NCBI GenBank assembly: GCA_051000345.1
Contig: JBPCOJ010000083.1
Location: 1-25,178, forward strand
Direction of reading: 5' to 3'
Origin: JBHENC01 sp051000345
Lineage (GTDB): Bacteria > Acidobacteriota > Blastocatellia > Pyrinomonadales > Pyrinomonadaceae
Length of the DNA: 25,178 bases
This document shows positions 21,852 through 25,178 of this stretch, in pieces (within the stretch, counting starts at the first letter, position 1; each line of letters begins with the position of its first letter). The notes below the pieces were generated by a model, which was given only the letters and a program-made list of their open reading frames with translations, did not search any database and was not told where the DNA came from. A program made the position numbers and the translations under genes.

Positions 21852-23849
21852 TCAGGTTTCTTCGGCGCGGCGAACGTCAACGATTTCGCCGTGAAACGTG
21901 CGCAGAACCTGCTGCACGAGCGGGTGCTGTTCGGCTATCTCGCGCATGGCTCGTTTATCGTTTTCTTCGGCTAGTTTGGACGAGGCCGCGACGCTGTTTT
22001 CGTTTTTATTGTTGCCGTCAGCGCTGCTCTTGCCGCTGCCCGCGCGCGCGCCGGGTTCATTCGTGCCGATACGCACGGTTATCTCGCGCCCTGCGACGGC
22101 GAGGCAAACGTCGCGCAGCAATTTGACGTTCTCGGGCTTCGCCAGATTGTCGTGCAGATGCTTTGCTTCGGGCGCAAACTCGACGCGCAACGTGTTTTCC
22201 TCGACGCACACCGTATGCGCGCCGTCGAGCGCGACGACGAGAAACATGCGGCGGCGGTTTTCGAGTTCCGCTTTAATGCGCTCGACGATTGAATCGGGGG
22301 GGGCGGCGGCGGAAGGTGCGCTGTTGCCGCTTGCGTTGTAACTGCTCGCGCCGTGTTGTTGCGCCGATGTTGGCGGCACGGGTATCGCGGCGGCGTTCGC
22401 GTTGTGCGGCGATGACACGAGCGTTAAGGCGGGCGCGGGCGTTGCCGTCGGGTTATTCAACTCGAACGGCGGTTCGTCGAAGGAGTTCGCGGGCGGCTGC
22501 GATGTGACCGCACCGTAAGTCGGGCGCGCCGTTTGAAGATTATCGAAAGCGGCGCTGGAAGACGCGGAAGCGTTGGAACTTGCGCTGCGCAGATTGCCTG
22601 TGTTTGACGGTGCGGCGTTGCCGGAAGCAGTCGGCGGCGCTTGATTAAGAGAAGAAATGGCGGGCGGCGCTTTGCCTGACCGCAACGCTTCTTCGAGCGC
22701 GGAGAGGCGATCAATGAGTTGCGCGAGTGAAGCGAGGCGCTGCATCTCCATCAATTTGACGAGGCCGATTTCGAGTTGGTAACGCGGGTGCGCGGACACT
22801 CGCACATTGTTTTCCGTTTCCGTGAGCGAATGAAAAAAGCGCACCAAATCCGATTCGGAAAAAAGCGCCGCCGTCCGCGCAAGCTCGTTGCTGTCGGAAG
22901 CCGACGTATCGCGCACAGGCGCGCCATCGCCGGAGACTTTTGCGATGAGCAGATCGCGCAGGTATGCAAGCAGATCGCGGCAGAAGTTGCGCAAGTCTTG
23001 GCCGCGCATCACTAGATCATCGACGACGGCGAGCGCGTCGGCAGGCTTTTGCGCGTGGATGCTTTGCGCCACGCGTTGAAGCATTTCGGCGCTCGCCAAT
23101 CCGAGCGCTGTTTCGACATCTTCGACTTTTATTTCCGCGCCGGAGAAGCTAATAACCTGATCGAACGCGCTCTGCGCATCGCGCATAGAGCCTTCGCCCG
23201 CGCGCGCAATCTCGCGCAAGGCGTCGTCCCCTACAGTTACCCTTTCGGCGTCGGCGATCAAGCGCAGGCGTTCGGCAATTTTCGGCGTCGCAATCGTGCG
23301 GAACTCGAACTGCTGCACGCGCGACAAGATAGTGTCGGGAAGCTTATGCAGTTCCGTCGTCGCCATGATAAAGGCAACGCGCGGGGGCGGCTCTTCGAGA
23401 GTTTTCAGAAGCGCGTTAAAAGCATCGCGCGAGAGCATGTGTACTTCGTCGATGATGAAGACTTTGTAGCGGTCGCGCGCCGGAGCAATGCCGACAGTAT
23501 CAATAATGCTGTCTCGCACATTTTGAACGCCGGTGTTCGACGCGGCGTCGATTTCCTGCACGTCCATCGAACGACTTTCGGTGATTTCGCGGCACGAATC
23601 GCACGCCGCCGGATCGTCCACGCGGCAGGGAGTTGCCGTCGGTTGATCGAACTTTCGGCAGTTGAGAGCTTTGGCTAAAAGGCGTGCGGTGGTGGTTTTG
23701 CCGACGCCGCGCGCGCCTGAGAAAAGATACGCATGATGCAGCCGTTCATGCTCGATGGCATTGCGCAGAGTGCGCGTGATCGGCTCTTGTCCCGTGACTT
23801 CCTCAAACGTTTGCGGACGCCACTTGCGCGCGATGACTTGATAAGACAT
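21852..23849 (-). CDS. dnaX: DNA polymerase III subunit gamma/tau
   Basis: 665 residues, the clamp-loader ATPase that also links polymerase cores. Domain I: MSYQVIARKWRPQTFEEVTG, Walker A GARGVGKTT at 45-53, four zinc cysteines at 64, 75, 83 and 86. Walker B FIIDEVHMLS at 131-140, sensor 1 ATTELHKLPDTILSRVQQFEF (about 164-184), then domain II-III to about 370. A Pro/Ala/Ser-rich linker spans about 390-515, followed by a compact tau C-terminal domain beginning IVERIKAELENRR. A run of eight C on the coding strand (22296-22303) sits at about codon 516, at the linker/tau junction; a one-base slip would end translation after seven more codons. The ffs gene lies just upstream on the same strand, a common pairing. 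Start is certain from the N-terminal motif. Confidence 0.97.
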   Translation of the reverse strand: MSYQVIARKWRPQTFEEVTGQEPITRTLRNAIEHERLHHAYLFSGARGVGKTTTARLLAKALNCRKFDQPTATPCRVDDPAACDSCREITESRSMDVQEIDAASNTGVQNVRDSIIDTVGIAPARDRYKVFIIDEVHMLSRDAFNALLKTLEEPPPRVAFIMATTELHKLPDTILSRVQQFEFRTIATPKIAERLRLIADAERVTVGDDALREIARAGEGSMRDAQSAFDQVISFSGAEIKVEDVETALGLASAEMLQRVAQSIHAQKPADALAVVDDLVMRGQDLRNFCRDLLAYLRDLLIAKVSGDGAPVRDTSASDSNELARTAALFSESDLVRFFHSLTETENNVRVSAHPRYQLEIGLVKLMEMQRLASLAQLIDRLSALEEALRSGKAPPAISSLNQAPPTASGNAAPSNTGNLRSASSNASASSSAAFDNLQTARPTYGAVTSQPPANSFDEPPFELNNPTATPAPALTLVSSPHNANAAAIPVPPTSAQQHGASSYNASGNSAPSAAAPPDSIVERIKAELENRRRMFLVVALDGAHTVCVEENTLRVEFAPEAKHLHDNLAKPENVKLLRDVCLAVAGREITVRIGTNEPGARAGSGKSSADGNNKNENSVAASSKLAEENDKRAMREIAEQHPLVQQVLRTFHGEIVDVRRAEET

Positions 23850-23868
23850 AAGCAGAATGTAAATGGAA

Positions 23869-23912
23869 AATGGTGAATGGTAAATAGCATTTTCTATTTA
23901 CCATTCACCATT
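23869..23912. repeat. 19-bp inverted repeat with heptamer-like arms between ffs and dnaX
   Basis: Arms 23869-23887 and 23894-23912 are exact reverse complements over 19 bases with a 6-base loop. The left arm follows 7-base steps (AATGGTG, AATGGTA, AATAG; a further AATGGAA precedes it). It would form a strong hairpin in a transcript running from ffs into dnaX, but no clear T-run follows in the dnaX direction, so termination is uncertain. Confidence 0.85.
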
Positions 23913-23927
23913 CACGTTTGATCTGGC

Positions 23928-24032
23928 CAGACTCCGGACTTACCCGCAACACACGCCGCCGTTGCTACCGTTGCTCCGTTCCCGGCCTGGCGGGGTTCAC
24001 AAGGCAAAGCGTTGTGCGGAGCCCGAAGTCTG
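23928..24032 (-). ncRNA. ffs: Small signal recognition particle RNA (4.5S RNA)
   Basis: On the minus strand, CAGACTTCGG (24023-24032) pairs with CCGGAGTCTG (23928-23937), giving a terminal helix of 10 pairs with one G-U, and CCGCACAAC faces GTTGCGG further in. The conserved Ffh-binding tip is present: GCCAGGCCGGGAACGGAGCA, which folds as a CCG/CGG stem capped by a GGAA tetraloop with the CAGG/AGCA asymmetric loop below it. About 105 bases, the size of bacterial small SRP RNA. With Ffh it delivers nascent membrane and exported proteins to the FtsY receptor. Exact ends are estimated from the closing helix. Directly upstream of dnaX, a common arrangement. Confidence 0.88.
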
Positions 24033-24087
24033 ATAAATTGTCAAAGCAATCGAATGGGTGAAACCAATTAGCAACACCGACTCAAAA

Positions 24088-24630
24088 CTACTTGCCCGTT
24101 GAGCTTCTTACTGTAACGCTTTCCTGTCCGCGAAGCAAAGTATCATCACTTAACACGCGCTTGATTTTTTTGTAGTGGCGCGCCTTCTCTGCATCCGTAA
24201 TCCATTTGTGCGACGGAAACGGCGCGACGAAGAGAACGGATTTTTTGAAGCTTCCGGCGACGCCGTAATCGATTGCCGCGCTGCGTTTCAGGCCTGCAAA
24301 ATGACGATAAACGTCCTTGCCCGTAAAGCACGCGACGCGCGGCGCAAGGCGCGTTAATTGGCGGCGAAGGCGCGTGGCGGCGACGGCATAATCGGCATCC
24401 GGTATTTCCTTTGCCTCGCGCGTCGGGCGGTCGTGAATCAAATCCGTGATGCCGAAATTGTAATCAAAGAGCTGCAAATCGTCTTGTATATCGGGAGCCA
24501 AGCCCGACTTGCGCAAGATTCGCCACAGGCTTCCGTGCGCGTAATAACGCCCGCGCTCCCAACTGTACGGATGCGGATTAAAGCCGATGAACAGCACATC
24601 CAAATCAGCGCGCAGAATCGGCTTTAGCAT
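24088..24630 (-). CDS. Uracil/mismatch-specific DNA glycosylase, Mug/TDG type
   Basis: 180 residues. MLKPILRADLDVLFIGFNPH opens with the Mug/TDG catalytic motif GxNP: GFNP at 16-19 with Asn18. Then YYAHGSLWRILRKSGLAP, resembling 'h.fa.p.NrFWrlL..sGl.p' of Mug. FDYNFGITDLIHDRPTREAKEI (55-76) matches the 'l...G.GlTnlV.RpT..a.el' segment. VACFTGKDVYRHFAG and the second motif FVAPFPSHKW (about 134-143), where Mug has NPSG-x-N, follow. Family: removes uracil or thymine mispaired with guanine. The second motif is divergent, so substrate range is uncertain. It is preceded by the SPOR-like gene at 16 bases and followed by ffs, with which it shares orientation. Confidence 0.8.
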   Translation of the reverse strand: MLKPILRADLDVLFIGFNPHPYSWERGRYYAHGSLWRILRKSGLAPDIQDDLQLFDYNFGITDLIHDRPTREAKEIPDADYAVAATRLRRQLTRLAPRVACFTGKDVYRHFAGLKRSAAIDYGVAGSFKKSVLFVAPFPSHKWITDAEKARHYKKIKRVLSDDTLLRGQESVTVRSSTGK

Positions 24631-24646
24631 CGCCCGTTAAGACATT

Positions 24647-25015
24647 TCATGTTCCGTTGAAGGCCGCGCGCAGGCGTCGTATCGTCGCTCCCGGAAACTG
24701 GCGCGTGGCTTTGACGGCAGCGAGCATTTGCGCGGCTTCGCTTGGCGTTGTTCCGGCATAGACGGCCATGAATTCGGATTTAAGATCGGCGAGCGGCGTG
24801 GAATTATTCGCGTTTGTATAACCCACATCACCGGCCTCAGCGCAGCGCCTGGAGGCAAACACTTTGCGATGCGGGAATAGCTTTTGCGCGCGCAGACGCT
24901 CGTCTTCGGCGATGAATTTGTCGCAATCGCTGGCCGCAACGCGAACGCGCTTCAGGATAATCGCATAGAACGCATCCGTGTCATAAATAACGGCATTCTG
25001 CGGCAAGCGAAACAA
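24647..25015 (-). CDS. Hypothetical protein with SPOR-like C-terminus
   Basis: 122 residues from a TTG at 25013-25015: MFRLPQNAVIYDTDAFYAIILKRV. Middle FIAEDERLRAQKLFPHRKVF has a cysteine at RRCAEAGD. The last 45 residues, FMAVYAGTTPSEAAQMLAAV then KATRQFPGATIRRLRAAF, recall the closing half of SPOR domains (bind denuded peptidoglycan): 'vrvGpF.s..eA..ll..lk..g.f.gA.ir', but this is resemblance only. The frame stays open without a start codon back to 25105, so it may be a 5'-shortened gene. No signal peptide in the visible part. Together with the glycosylase gene it likely forms a two-gene unit (16 bases apart). I chose this frame over an overlapping one because its residue pattern is coherent to the stop. 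Confidence 0.5.
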   Translation of the reverse strand: MFRLPQNAVIYDTDAFYAIILKRVRVAASDCDKFIAEDERLRAQKLFPHRKVFASRRCAEAGDVGYTNANNSTPLADLKSEFMAVYAGTTPSEAAQMLAAVKATRQFPGATIRRLRAAFNGT

Positions 25016-25061
25016 TAGATCGTAAGCTTGAAAGTTTCCGGTCGTCGGACACTTACAGCGG

Positions 25062-25170
25062 TTTGCACTTGCATTTGCACTAAAGTGAAATCGAAACCAT
25101 GAAAATTATCAAGCAATTCGCCTGTCTCATACCTCTTGATGCGACTTTGCAGTGCAGATGCAAGTGCAAA
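25062..25170. repeat. 19-bp inverted repeat with hexamer-built arms
   Basis: Arms 25062-25080 and 25152-25170 match as reverse complements in 18 of 19 positions, 71 bases apart. The left arm is TTTGCA, CTTGCA, TTTGCA, C. Between the arms an ATG at 25100 opens a short plus-strand frame (MKIIKQFACLIPLDATLQ) that runs off the window, which I do not call as a gene. Confidence 0.75.
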
Positions 25171-25178
25171 TTGCTTTA

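Overview
The window looks like a chromosomal segment of an Acidobacteriota bacterium, probably class Blastocatellia or a relative. The main reason is the VWFA-related secreted protein at 9377-11575, a family best known from Acidobacteria. The GC- and CG-rich codon use, Ycf48-like secreted propeller and SMC/RNase H pair fit but do not prove it. There is no rRNA, tRNA, CRISPR, integrase, transposase or replication origin that I can see, and no gene-free stretch longer than about 300 bases.

Layout. 1-200: start of a Nudix hydrolase running off the left edge (minus). 467-1297: Cys-motif hypothetical protein (plus), separated from the convergent GHMP-kinase/DedA pair (1439-3329, minus) by a bidirectional terminator. 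3595-4572: ROK-family kinase with a clear sigma70 promoter. 4603-6340: a compact AT-richer cassette with its own -10 box, palindromes, two overlapping genes (TcmP and a three-Cys Gp37/Gp68 protein) and a terminator. 6417-8685: GNAT acetyltransferase and lepA. 8691-12863: an accessory zone with a PIN toxin/antitoxin pair, the VWFA protein, a broken reverse-strand reading frame, a second copy of the last 16 codons of lepA, a divergent GNAT-like protein and a small exported protein whose signal peptide copies that of the VWFA gene. 12897-16542: SbcC/Rad50-like ATPase followed by RNase HI. 16710-18764: exported 14-repeat propeller protein. 18890-19970 (minus): putative lipoprotein and a PemK/MazF toxin-antitoxin pair bracketed by two related ~50-bp repeats. 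20131-24032 (minus): zwf, dnaX and the small SRP RNA (ffs). 24088-25015 (minus): Mug/TDG-like glycosylase and a SPOR-like hypothetical protein.

Core functions are translation (lepA), replication (dnaX), protein targeting (SRP RNA), sugar phosphorylation and the oxidative pentose phosphate entry step (ROK kinase, zwf), and repair (SMC ATPase/RNase H, glycosylase). Between them sit horizontally mobile-looking modules: two toxin-antitoxin pairs and the TcmP/three-Cys pair.

The most notable structures are the duplicated lepA 3' end with only synonymous differences, together with a duplicated signal-peptide start at nearly the same distance from it; the TcmP/three-Cys cassette; the repeat-flanked toxin-antitoxin unit; and three intergenic inverted repeats whose arms are built from 6- or 7-base modules.
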